The notes under the pieces are model-generated. The model was not told where the DNA came from, did not search any database, and saw only the letters and a list, made by a program, of their open reading frames with translations. From assembly GCA_963920575.1 (NCBI GenBank), contig OY986968.1, positions 23,442,129-23,506,128 on the forward strand: DNA of 64,000 bases. The letters are read 5' to 3'. Positions 10,616 through 20,540 of the stretch are shown piece by piece; position 1 is the first letter of the stretch, and each line of letters begins with the position of its first letter. The position numbers and the translations under genes are program-made. This stretch comes from Narthecium ossifragum. Taxonomy: Eukaryota > Streptophyta > Magnoliopsida > Dioscoreales > Nartheciaceae.

Positions 10616-11165
10616 ATCTCAAAGCTCAGAGGGTGTCGAGATGAGATGGGTTTGTGAAAACTGAAAAGTAAAGAAGCATCAACAAGAACACTAGCATAAA
10701 TATCTCCATGCCAGAGGAGCCATCCATCAAACAGAAGATGTGCATACTTAGCCGTCTAAAAAATCACACAACATGCAACATCAATCAACTTCTCCCAATA
10801 GGAGAGGCCAAGACAGGTTTTTGCAATGCATGACCTGATACTGACGCATGAAACCAACTCTTCTTTCAATAATTAAAGATACCATAAAAAGAGAAAAGAA
10901 CAACGGAGGACCTTTAAGGGGGGCGGCGGGGCTCGGTGATCCGCTCGTGAAGGGCCTCGACGACTCTCGAGGACGGTGCGGGGGAGGAGTTTCTTGGAGT
11001 TAGTCGGCCCACGCTTCTTCTCTATGACGGCCTTGGTGGCCTCCCACCGCAGGATGACAAAGATAGCCTTCTTCGACGCTATCCTACGGTTCGCCTCCTC
11101 CCTCTCTTCCTCTCTATGGCTGCCGGAGCTAGTGCTTCTCTTCTCTGGCTTTGCTGCAGCCTCCT

Positions 11166-12012
11166 TGCTGGGAAATCCCTCCCCATGAGATTGGCGTCGA
11201 CGAGCATGGTCGACTCGACAGAGGCGTCGACGGGCCGAGCTCGAGAGGCATCAATGACAGAGGCGTCGACGGGTCGAGCTTGAGAGGCATCAATGGCAGA
11301 AGCGTCGAGCATCAAAGCGTCGAGCGTCGAAGCGTCGAGCGTCGAAGCGTCGAGCGTCGAAGCGTCGAGCGTCGAAGCGTCGAGGTGTTGAGCTCCGGAA
11401 GCGTCGAAGCATCGGGCATCGAAGCATCGGGCGTCGAAGCTTCGAGATGTTGAGGCGCAATGATGCCCGAGTGCCAGAACATGGCAACATGCAAAGTATG
11501 GCAACCAATTTAGTAAGGCCATTGATTGATTGATGGACAATCAATGATTGGATGAGCATTGATTGCTCTATGGCGGTTGACTCCTTGGAGGTCTTCATCA
11601 AACGGCTGGCTAACTATGATGGTGGTTGATCCAATGGCTGAGAAACTCATTGTATAAGTTAAACTACTATATAAGGGTTGATTAGGGTGTGGGTGTAGGT
11701 TTTTGGGCAAGGCTTGATAGGAAGCAGTGGGTGGCAGCCAAGAAGAATTAGGGTTGTAGAGGCTTGAGAGAAAGCAGAGAGGCAGAGAGATCTGTAAGTA
11801 CGTAGAACGTACTGGGAGGGAAGAGAGATTTATATGTGAGAGTTAGATAGATTGAGTCGGTAAATCTCCTCACATAGTGAAGCCCTTCTTCCCGTGGTTT
11901 TTCCTTTGCGGTAATTTGTCGGAAGGTTTTTCACATTAAAATTCGGCGTCTTCTTCTTCTTCTTCTTATATTGCTTTCCCATTTTGGTTCCCTTACCATC
12001 AAATTCCTAACA
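11166..12012 (+). mobile_element. Solo LTR (copia type) with CTCCT target duplication
   Basis: The 847-bp segment starts TGCTGGGAAATCCC and ends CCTAACA, and is flanked on both sides by CTCCT (11161-11165 and 12013-12017). No primer-binding site or coding region adjoins it, so it is a solo LTR left by recombination. A TATA box (TATATAA, 11668-11674) precedes the R-like region, which has the common copia block GTGGTTTTTCC near 11896. U3 carries a tandem repeat. Confidence 0.9.
11200..11450. repeat. 15-bp minisatellite of GCGTCGAGCGTCGAA
   Basis: Within U3 of the solo LTR, a 15-base unit (GCGTCGAGCGTCGAA and variants) repeats in tandem, cleanest at about 11305-11390 and more degenerate on both sides. 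Because the unit is a multiple of three, all frames stay open. This explains the low-complexity ORFs (DAS, SVER, RFDAR periods), which I do not regard as genes. Confidence 0.88.
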
Positions 12013-12017
12013 CTCCT

Positions 12018-12700
12018 TTAGTGGTGGTTGCCATCAGCTTTGTTGGTTGCCATCAGCTTTGTTGGTGGCATCCATTTCCGTGGGGGTGGGGGAGCAAGAC
12101 AAGGGAGTGGTTCCACTTCCATGTCGGAGGCCGTGGGCGGTCGTGGAGAGTGAAGAGGGAGGAGCGGCAGCCACCGCTGACGATGGTGGCGATGGACTCC
12201 GGAGAGCTATGAACACGGCAACACCTGGCTTTGGAGCCGACGCTGGAACATCGAACCGAGCCCGTTCGATTGGATGGCCTCTAGGAAGGAAACCAACCGC
12301 TCCGATCCACCGTCGATCGAATCGTTGGGCTTCATCTCGTTACCGATCAGATTAATCGCCGAGCTTTGCTCCTCATCGCTACTCCTCCACGGCCCCTCCT
12401 CTTCCTGCTTCGACTTGGTCGCCCCTCGAAGCCTTCATTCCCGTGCCCTCGAAGCCGTGGCTTCGAGGCATGTCTCCTGCCCGTGCCCCTCGAGCCACGA
12501 CATCTTGGTGGCCACCGCCGGCTTCTTTCCCAACCTTCGATTCTTCTTCTCCTCCATACTGTGAGGTCGGTAGAGAAGAGAAAGTGGGAAGCGAAAGAGA
12601 GAGTGGGCCACGGTAGAAACCGCCCACCGCGTAACCTCCCACGACCACTTACTCTGCCACGTCCACATTGTGCACCATTATTAGAAGAGTAGAAGATATA
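12018..12700. other. GC-rich intergenic sequence, no supported gene
   Basis: Several overlapping ORFs of 60-108 codons occur on both strands. None has a recognisable domain. A short perfect duplication of TTGGTTGCCATCAGCTTTG-like sequence lies near 12030-12065. It may be more of the host sequence into which the solo LTR inserted. Confidence 0.4.
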
Positions 12701-12719
12701 TTGGCCACGTTTCTTTCAC

Positions 12720-13445
12720 GGGACAGGATATAGGTGGATATAATCTCCTGGGAGATTGTATCCTGGGATATATTCTCCTGGAAGATGATGTGAGGGGTTA
12801 AACCCTTCTCTCATGTTTGGTAAAACAAAAGATAATTTAATCCAATGGATCTTATCTCATGGGATTACATATCCGACCTCCCCCATGGGATTATTTTATC
12901 CCATTTACATGGGATATAGAGTTCCAATGGGATAATTTATCCCATGTCTAAAATCACACCAAACATGGGATAAAGTAGGGTCCACCGCATTACTAATCCT
13001 ATCCCATCTATAATACCACGAAACAAACAAGCCCATTAGATACTAGTTTGTCCCGTTTGATCGGTTTCTATTGCACGACAGCATTGTTACGCTTCATATA
13101 TCATAAAATATTTTTTCAAATGCTTTAATTCCTACGCTTCCAAAAAAGAAACCGTTTGAAAAAAGACGAAGATGAACATTAGCTCGCATGGGATCTAGGA
13201 TTTTGGCTTCAAGAGAAGAGAGATGGAACTCTCGTTGTAGCTGGGATAAGATTAGGAATCCCATGGACTCTCATTTTATTCCATGTTTAGTGTGATTTTA
13301 GACATGGGGTAAATAATCTCATTGAGACTCCATATCTCATTTACATGGGATAAAACAATCCTAGAGAAGTTGAGATATGTAATCACATGACATAAGATCC
13401 ATTGGATTAAAAAAATAAAAAAGTTTAAATATTTAATTAAATCTT
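12720..13445. repeat. Two inverted copies of a MITE-like sequence
   Basis: Positions about 12830-12980 and 13265-13430 are reverse complements of each other over about 150 bp, with scattered mismatches. Both are rich in CATGGGAT/ATCCCATG words and include the block AATCCAATGGATCTTAT. They could fold into a long stem with a loop of about 280 bases. No coding capacity. Confidence 0.7.
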
Positions 13446-13685
13446 CTCTCACATTATCCTTTAAAAAATAAAATAACGAGCGGTTTTAGTGTGTGGCTAA
13501 CTGAATTCTCCAATAAACTACTCCCTCTAAATTTTTAAACGAGCAGTTTTCAAACTGGCGGTTTTAATAACTACCGTCCATGTGGCTAACTAAACCCTTT
13601 AATTTAATTTTCAAACCAAATTAAATAATAGCTTGATTATGCACATAGGACAAATCAAGGACAACCCACCTAATCTTATAAAATA

Positions 13686-13861
13686 CTAGTTTGCCCCCCT
13701 ACCACCTTGTAGGGTAACCATTCACTCTCCCCGCCCCTTTCTCCCCCCACTAACTTCCCACCTCTCTCACTAACTCCCCCTTCACGTAGGCTCCACCTAG
13801 GATAATCCCTGCCACCTAGGACAACCAAAGGTTAACTTATAACCATCCTATTATATAATGA
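13686..13861 (-). mobile_element. Short non-autonomous Helitron A
   Basis: The minus-strand copy runs from a 5' TCATTATATAATAGG-like start at 13861 to a hairpin (CCCTACAAGGTGGTAGGG) and CTAG at 13686-13689. It is about 176 bp, and the next copy starts four bases away. No coding capacity. Confidence 0.75.
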
Positions 13862-13864
13862 TTA

Positions 13865-14066
13865 CTAGGTGGACCCGTGCCACCTGGCACGGGTAATCAC
13901 CCACCCCCACCCCCACTACCCTCTAACCACCCACCTCCACCGCCTCCTCGTTATGACTCAGCTGCCACGTGTCCCCTCTCTCTCCTCTACTGATGACTTA
14001 GCTATCACGTATAAAAAAATAGACGAGTCAAATTGTAACTCACAAAACCTGATCTTATATAATAGA
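13865..14066 (-). mobile_element. Short non-autonomous Helitron B
   Basis: On the minus strand it starts TCTATTATATAAG at 14066 and ends with hairpin CCCGTGCCAGGTGGCACGGG and CTAG at 13865-13868. Element C begins at the very next base. About 202 bp, non-coding. Confidence 0.82.
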
Positions 14067-14290
14067 CTAGTGATGCCCCCTGCCACCTGGCAGGGCAACC
14101 ACCAACCCCACCCCCACACCCAGTAACCACCCAATAACTCCATTCCGTTAAACCCCCCTCAACCTAGAATTATCATGACATGTAGACACCACATAGACAT
14201 CACCTAGGACATACTCCTATCACGTACGACAACATGATGGTTAACTTATAACCATCATATCATATAAGGATGATAATCTTATAAAATAGA
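14067..14290 (-). mobile_element. Short non-autonomous Helitron C
   Basis: On the minus strand it starts TCTATTTTATAAG at 14290 and ends with hairpin CCCTGCCAGGTGGCAGGG, then GGGCATCA and CTAG (14067-14070). About 224 bp. It is the best-preserved copy in the window and directly abuts copy B. Confidence 0.85.
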
Positions 14291-14293
14291 TAA

Positions 14294-14755
14294 CAGGGCT
14301 GACCGAACCACTAGGTGACTTAGGTGGTCACTCAAGGCCCCAAGTTTAAAGAGGGCCCTCAAAATTAGCTAAAGCTTATGTTATAAATTACTCAAAAGGT
14401 AATTTAATACACTCATTAAACACAACTATTACTCTCGATCTCTTCTTTAACTCGACATATGCTTTCCGAGATTTCCGTCTTTATTATCTATTGAACCCTT
14501 TTATATACTCGTCACATGCATGTCCATCTCTTCATAGAAGAATGAAAGAAATACGAATGACTACTCATATATACTAACAAAACTTGAATTAAAGAACATC
14601 GTTAATAATTTAGCACCTTAAAAACCAAGAAGATTATATTTCTAAAAAATATATATACTAAAAATTATTTTATTTTATTTTATTTTAAATATATAAATAT
14701 AAATTTTGATGAGGGCCTCTTCGCTTAGGCCTCATTTTGCATTGGGCCGGCCCTG
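14294..14755. mobile_element. Small hAT-like non-autonomous DNA transposon
   Basis: The ends are inverted: CAGGGCTGACC at the left and GGGCCGGCCCTG at the right. The flanking eight bases, ATAGATAA and GATGATAA, agree in their last five positions, compatible with a decayed 8-bp hAT duplication. It lies immediately beside Helitron C and has no ORF of note. AT-rich inside. Confidence 0.6.
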
Positions 14756-15177
14756 GATGATAATCTACCATCGCAGCCAAAATTAAGCTGATGATGCTCT
14801 TTCTACTGGCTATTGATCAGAACTCAGCATATATAACACCTACGTTAGAGGAAGACTGCAAAGGGTTTTAGATATGCATGGAAATTGATGTTTAATTGTG
14901 TGACAACGTCACAATTAGAAAACAATTGTTAGTGGAAGCAGCAATAAAAGAAACAAGAAAAAACACCGAAGACATTCGTAATTAGACAAATTACCTATGT
15001 CCACGAGAAGAGGTTGCAATCTATCACTATAGAAGCAAAAGGGGTTACAATCTATCTTATCTCATATGCTCATTAATGTCTTATGCAAAATCCTAATCCT
15101 AGATTACTAAGACTATTTATAGAGCTCTCAACATAACCTAATTTGGATCGGATTGAATGACAGAAACCGGCTCTAGG

Positions 15178-15943
15178 TGTGTTGGGGTTTCTCTCCTCAT
15201 GAGACCTCAACAAACGGAATTCAGTTGCGTAGAACAACTGACAACTGGATGCGGCACAAGAGGAGGAGAAAAAAAAGCTATGAAGAAAAGAAACATAGAA
15301 ACCAAATCTGGGAATTTGGGATTGATCCAAGATGTCTTTGGATCGATCCAAGTTGAAGCTGGATCGATCCGGATCGATCCAGACATGGTTGGATTGATTT
15401 GGAAGGCCCCTCACAGAGACTTGATTACAGGTTTGTATAGTGGAGTTGGATCGATCCCTATTTCTAGAGACGTGGATTGCAGCTGCACCCAGTGGATCGA
15501 TCCAACTCACTTTGGATCGATCCAAAACCAAATCTGGATCCATCCAAAGCCACAGTGGATCGATCCCAAGCATGTTGACAGAGAGCTGGTTTGGACGTCG
15601 CACAGTGGATTGATCTAAGCCTACTCTGGATCGATCCGAACACAATAGCCGGGGTTTTTTGGACGGTTAGGATTAATTCTGATCCTAATTAACTTGGGGC
15701 ATATAAATAGGGTTTTGGAGATCTTTTTAGTGATCATCTTGTTGCTTGAAACCCTAGAGAGAGCGCTCTTGTTCTCCTCTAGAAGAACCCTTGTAATCCA
15801 CCTTCAATCATAGTTAAATCCTTCTCCGCCCCATGGTTTTTCCTCTCAGTGATTTGTTGAGAGGTTTTTCATGTAAATCTTGGTGTTCTTGTTTGGTTTG
15901 TTTTTTCTCGGCCTTGCTTTTCTTGTCGTGGATTTGGATAACA
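15178..15943 (+). mobile_element. Inner solo LTR (plus strand) with TCTAGG duplication
   Basis: TGTGTTGGGG... to ...GGATAACA (766 bp) is flanked by TCTAGG at 15172-15177 and 15944-15949. That is one base longer than the usual five. The TATA box ATATAAATAG is at 15701-15710 and the R-like region has ATGGTTTTTCCTC near 15832. Its start resembles that of the solo LTR at 11166 (GGG...CTCATGAGA against GGG...CCATGAGA), so the two are probably related families. It sits inside the outer solo LTR. Confidence 0.85.
15310..15640. repeat. Dispersed TGGATCGATCCA palindromes in U3
   Basis: About eleven copies of the 12-base palindrome TGGATCGATCCA, or one-base variants, occur in about 330 bp. They lie upstream of the TATA box of the inner solo LTR, with spacing of about 12 to 60 bases. 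The ORFs that cross them in both directions are products of the repeats. Confidence 0.88.
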
Positions 15944-16156
15944 TCTAGGCATCCAATTAAGATCCCTATAGAACCGGCAAGACATCCCGGTGCACAGCTG
16001 CAAGAGCAATTGAGAGCGGAAACACTGTTGCAACAATTCAACTATTCAATCAATTTCACGAAAACAAGCCAAGATCATAAGAATTAATTCGGATGAACAA
16101 ATAATCGTGTTAGCTGATGGGACAGAGAACCGCCGGACAAAGCCATTGAGAATCCA

Positions 16157-18089
16157 CTATTGAATCTTCACCCAAACTCCCTCGCTGGGTACTCCACGGT
16201 TCACCACAAACACCAGGTAGTAACCTCTCGGAGCCAACTCCGGCGACTGTGGCGCAACCACTTCAAGTTGGTAGGTGGCGATTCCGGCCAATCTCAGTTC
16301 TCCGGTCTTCAAGATCAGCAGCCTCTGGTTCATCGATGTGCCATGAGTCGTGAACGGCGGCGCGTACATTGTCACCTTGAAGTCCGCCGCCACCGGCAGT
16401 ATGTCCACCGTCGTGAACACCAAATCGAAGCTGTTGCCGAACGTCACTACGTCTGGTGACTCTTGAATCCGCGGCCTGTGGATCGCCAGAAGTAGGTCGA
16501 AGTATGGAGGGTAGAACTTCTCGACTCTCATCTCGGTCGGGAACGGCACCTTGGGGCCGGCGCTGAGATTGTAGGCTGAGTTCGGGTTGCTGCCGGCGAC
16601 TAAGACACTCGCATCGGGGAGCACGGCGCTCGAGGAGTGGTACATCCTCGGTATGGCGCTGGGCGCGAGAATCTTGAAGCGGTCGGCGCGTGGCATTGTC
16701 GGACGGTAGAGCATCGGCTCGAGCACCGGCGCTGTGCCCCACCCCCAGCCGGCGGTGCCTTTGCTACCACCGTTGATCATTAGCACTTCGGCGTTAGGCA
16801 GCAGGAGTACGTCGCTCATCACGCGAGGCATCGGCATGTTCTCGATGTGCCACTTGGCGTTGGCCTTGGTGACTCTGATCCTGCCGCAGCTGCTCAACGC
16901 CGGGATGAAGACCTTCTTCGCCGCCAGCCTGGCGGACTCTGGCTTCGCGCCGCCGCAGATGAGGACCTCGGCTGGGATGACGCGGCGGTGGTTGCGGCGG
17001 AGGTCGATGGGGAGGAGGACGGACATGGCGGAGGCCGGGTAGTTGCGGGAGCCGCCGGGGAGGTCGGGGTACCGGCGGACAATCTGATTGGTGCGGGGGT
17101 CAAGGAGCAGGGACCGGTTGTTGGCGAAGATGAAGAGGTTGCCGTCCGGCACGAGGTGGACGAAAGGGTAGAGGTTGTTCTCGACATCGTCTGTGGTGTC
17201 GCTGAGCAATTGAAACTTGGTAAAGTCCCGGTTGGTCTGTCCGGCGGCCGGCACGTACTCGTAGCTGAATTGCCGGCGGCCGCCGACCACGATGAATCTA
17301 CCGTCGGGGAGAACCTGTTGGGCCGCATACCTACAACAAAACCAGCAAGAAATATTTGCATAAATTCACCAATAATATGAGTAGCCAAAAATTTGAATGC
17401 CAAAGTACATATATTTTGAGGAGGAGTTACCATCTAGGCCGAGCGAGGGCCGTAATGTATTCTTTCCAATCGCAGGTGTCGCATGGCTCCAAGTAGCGCA
17501 CGCCTCGTCCTCCGTCGCCCCATCCGCCGGTTTGCACCAGCATTCCGTTCGCATCGAATGCTCCCGATGAACACCAAGTATCAGTTAGCAACTATACACG
17601 TACGCGAGAAGCACCATCCTTAGATTCATATCAAAGTTAAGTGCAAACAATCATGCATGCATGGATTAATTATATATATATGATGTAATCTTATTAGAGT
17701 ACCTTAAGGGGCCGGAGATTATTAGTTGCGAGATCGAACTCGACGGCGTGAGCCCAGCAGTCGGTGTTGCCGTCTTGATCCTGGCGGCATTTGCCGTTGG
17801 GCAGCTGGAGCTGGGACGGGCGAAAGAGGGCGGAGTCGAACATGATGGCCTTGTTGTTGCGGGTGATGACCATGTGCATGGCCGAGACGCCGGAGTTCTC
17901 GCTGATGAGCTCCCACGTGCCATCGCTTAGGGCAAAGTAGTCGGGTTTTCCCGGCAGCCGGCGGAGCAAACCGGCGGGGTCTGGCAGGGGGTCGAACAAT
18001 TTGGGGAGGCCGAAGAAGGTGGGCTCGACGGAGGTGGCGGCGAGGAGGAGGGGGAGGAGGAAGAGGGTTGGCCGTAGGAGGGTCATCAT
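16157..18089 (-). CDS. GLOX: Glyoxal oxidase-like / galactose oxidase-like enzyme (GLOX)
   Basis: The gene is spliced from three exons, 17703-18089, 17431-17591 and 16157-17330. All have GT-AG borders and matching phases, giving 573 residues, normal for plant GLOX. Residues 1-22 form a signal peptide, so the enzyme should be secreted or wall-bound. The family is a copper-radical oxidase that oxidises aldehydes or alcohols and makes H2O2. Expected active-site residues are visible: Cys136 in TWCSSG (Tyr-Cys crosslink), Tyr206 in FSYEY, Tyr413-His414 in MYHSS and His512 in THGTS. The C-terminal DUF1929 domain is complete (ends EGVWVKIQ). Third-position GC is high in exon 3. Large ORFs on the opposite strand and in other frames are shadows. 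Substrate is not predictable from sequence. A nested solo LTR lies just past the 3' end. Confidence 0.93.
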
Positions 18090-18902
18090 TGAAAGCTATC
18101 TCAATGGGCGGATCCCTCTCTTTCTCTCCCTCCAAATGCTCAAATCAGCCCCTTATTTCTAGTAAGGCATGGGTGGTTTTCCAGTAGAGCCGTGTACGCG
18201 ATGGCTAACTATGGTTGCCGGGTACAACGACATTTTAAATTTAGCCTAGGTTCCGTTGGTTTCGCGCGCTGGGGAGGAAACCGTGTTGCAGTCTTGCAGA
18301 GTAACCGGCTAGACGGAGAGGGGATGTTACGGTTTTGCCATCGCTGTTTTGCTTGGATTCAAGTTAAAACTGATAAATAATAATAATGAGAAGGCTGTTT
18401 CCAACAATAAATAATGGTTTTTTCCCCATATTTTTTAGATTATTTGAAATCTCGGTAAGAAGTCGTTTCTAATTAATAAGCCTTTGGTCTCCATCTCCAG
18501 ACAAGATGTTTAATATATGTCATATTTTATAGGAAATTGATCAGCTGATGCTACATCATTATATTATGATAGGTCATTCATCTTGTCCCTCACGATGCAG
18601 CGGCGTTCGATGCATCTAATCAAACTGTTCAAACTGTTGGAAGTCATGGCAATGCTGTTCCCATCATACCAAAAATATACAAAAGAACCATCCTTTAATT
18701 AGCTCTAAGCTGACAATAAGTCTTATATGTGAACCAGGCAAGACAAATATAAGCCAAGGTTAACCCAATCTATATGCAGCAAGCATATGCTGTAAACCTT
18801 AATATATAACTAGTGACTTAGAGAGCAGATAATTAATGCTATATTTCGTTTCTAGGTTGTAAGAAGCCTGTAATGTTGCAGTGTGCATCATGAGTGTTGG
18901 TC
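18090..18902. other. GLOX upstream region
   Basis: No gene is supported. The first about 100 bp should contain the 5' leader and core promoter of GLOX; I could not pick a confident TATA box. The rest is AT-rich and unremarkable. Confidence 0.4.
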
Positions 18903-18905
18903 TTA

Positions 18906-20537
18906 GGCTCTGTTTGGGAGTGCATTTATATAGTCCAAATGTATTTTTTTTTTTAAAGACAAGCCGTAGCCGTGTTCATAAAAAATATATTTAGCTAATA
19001 TTTTTCACTGGTGGGGACCACACCCAAACTACGACAAAATCGAAGCAGTTGAGAGGTGGTTCGTTTTGACCACAGCCGGGTTGCGGCTTAAAAAAAACAC
19101 GACAAGTGATTTTTTTCCCAGCGCGCGAGTCTCTCACGGGAAACCTAATAGAACGCCTACTCTTCCTCAGTTGACGGCCGGCGACTCGCCACGGTCGGCC
19201 TTATCCTCCTCTGCTTGCAAGCAAAGCGACACGGGCCCCACGCACCAGACTTTGCGCGTCGACTTGTGGTCCACGAAGGCTGGCTCCATCTCTCTGTAGG
19301 TGTTCACCACTACGCCATAGCTCTTCCCCTCCGCCTCCAGCTCTTCCCCTCCGCCTCCAGCTCTTCTCATCTTCCTCCTCCGACGACGACACTAGATTGA
19401 CATCCTCCTTCTCGGTAAGTTTCAGGTCTTTCTTTTGTTATCTATGTGCCGATCGTTGTGGTTTTTTTTCCTTGCTTTCGCTATAGATCCATTCTTTGTC
19501 GCTGATCCGACCGTTTGGTCGGCATCCAAGCGTCGAAGTATATTGACGCCAGTCTCCGTTGCTCAACCGACCGTCGTGGTCGGCATCCAAGTGTTAAAGT
19601 ATATCTGGTTGGCATCCAAACCTTGAAGTATACCGACGCCACCCGTCTCCATCGTACTCTTCTATATCTCTCTTTACTCCTCCGTTTATCTCTTTCTATG
19701 TTTATTCCTCTGTTTTTCTATTATAGTTTTAGGCAAATCGGAGTGATTAGTCTTTTACTTCTTTTATGAGTGTTCTAAATTTGGTTTTGGGTGGTAGCGG
19801 TGAAATGTGAAAGCAACCAAATTTGTCATTGCTTGCTATCACCTAATTCAATATCTCCAATTGTACCCTAGAATCGAGGATTGTGTAGTTCCACTATGAA
19901 CATTTCGCTTCCGATCTGTACGTGGAAAATTGACAGAAAAAGGTTGCATGAAAACAATCTTGAATGTGGTAGCTCTAGCTAAGAAGCTTATGAGTATGGA
20001 GTTTTTGACAGCATACTTTCTTTGTTTCGAAGGATTTAAGTCGACATGGTTGTCTTATTGAGAAGTTCTTTTGAGACTGATTATGAAGGAGCTTATTGAG
20101 GATGCATAATATTACAATTACAAGCATTAAATGATTTTTTCTGAACAAGTTTGAATTTTTGTAGTGTTTTATGTGTGCAAATCAGATTTTAATTAATACT
20201 TATTTTGAAAATTCAATTGTCAAAAAGTTAACGGTTTTAATTTTCATCATTTTTTCATAATTATTTTATCGGACGTCAAAAATAAATAATTAATGATATG
20301 CATGCCACCAATTCATTTGGTCATTTGAATGAAAAACTAATATTTTATACCACACCACAGTTGGAACTATGACACACCCAAACAATAATATGCATGAACA
20401 CACTTTTCTATCATAATTATCAAAATTACATGCCAAACATTTTTTTAGTTGTTACCGCATCACACCTCACCGCAGTTTACAAACGCACTGCACCGTATCG
20501 CAACCATAAAAAACACAACGCACGTCCAAACAGAGCC
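18906..20537. mobile_element. PIF/Harbinger-like non-autonomous transposon, 1.6 kb
   Basis: Terminal inverted repeats start GGCTCTGTTTGG at 18906 and end CCAAACAGAGCC at 20537. The flanks are TTA on both sides (18903-18905 and 20538-20540), the 3-bp duplication of PIF/Harbinger. No transposase is visible. Inside, 19190-19430 looks like transcribed gene sequence: a CT-rich leader-like block ends in a good donor site (CTCGGTAAGTTT, about 19408). This suggests capture of a 5' exon. Confidence 0.75.
19505..19645. repeat. Three degenerate tandem copies of GGTCGGCATCCAAG... unit
   Basis: A unit of about 45-50 bases (GGTCGGCATCCAAG followed by GTATA and GACGCC) occurs three times with growing divergence inside the PIF-like element. 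No function is evident. Confidence 0.6.
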
Positions 20538-20540
20538 TTA

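Larger units (their letters stand above)
14927..16032 (-). mobile_element. Outer solo LTR (minus strand) with ACAAT target duplication
   Basis: TGTTAGTGG... at 14927 and ...GTTGCA at 16032 are flanked by ACAAT on both sides (14922-14926 and 16033-16037). The minus strand has a TATA box (CTATAAATAG, about 15114-15123). Another solo LTR interrupts it at 15178-15943; without that insert it is about 334 bp. The right end lies only about 125 bp beyond the stop codon of the GLOX gene. Confidence 0.85.

Noticed and set aside
11079..11601. Overlapping ORFs with DAS or SVER repeats as a repetitive protein
   Set aside because: They translate a 15-bp minisatellite in the U3 of a solo LTR. A period divisible by three leaves every frame open.
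10417..12012. A longer LTR or element from TGTTAGGG (about 10417) to CCTAACA (12012)
   Set aside because: The termini are complementary but the flanks do not match (ATGAA against CTCCT). The pair CTCCT/CTCCT at 11161 and 12013 gives a better fit.
15073..15645. 190-codon minus-strand ORF and 153-codon plus-strand ORF
   Set aside because: Both cross two nested solo LTRs and the TGGATCGATCCA array. No domain is visible.
16263..17433. Long ORFs on the other strand and in other frames of GLOX (for example 16847-17380 plus, 16894-17433 minus)
   Set aside because: They are shadows of the GC-rich GLOX exon, without domains.
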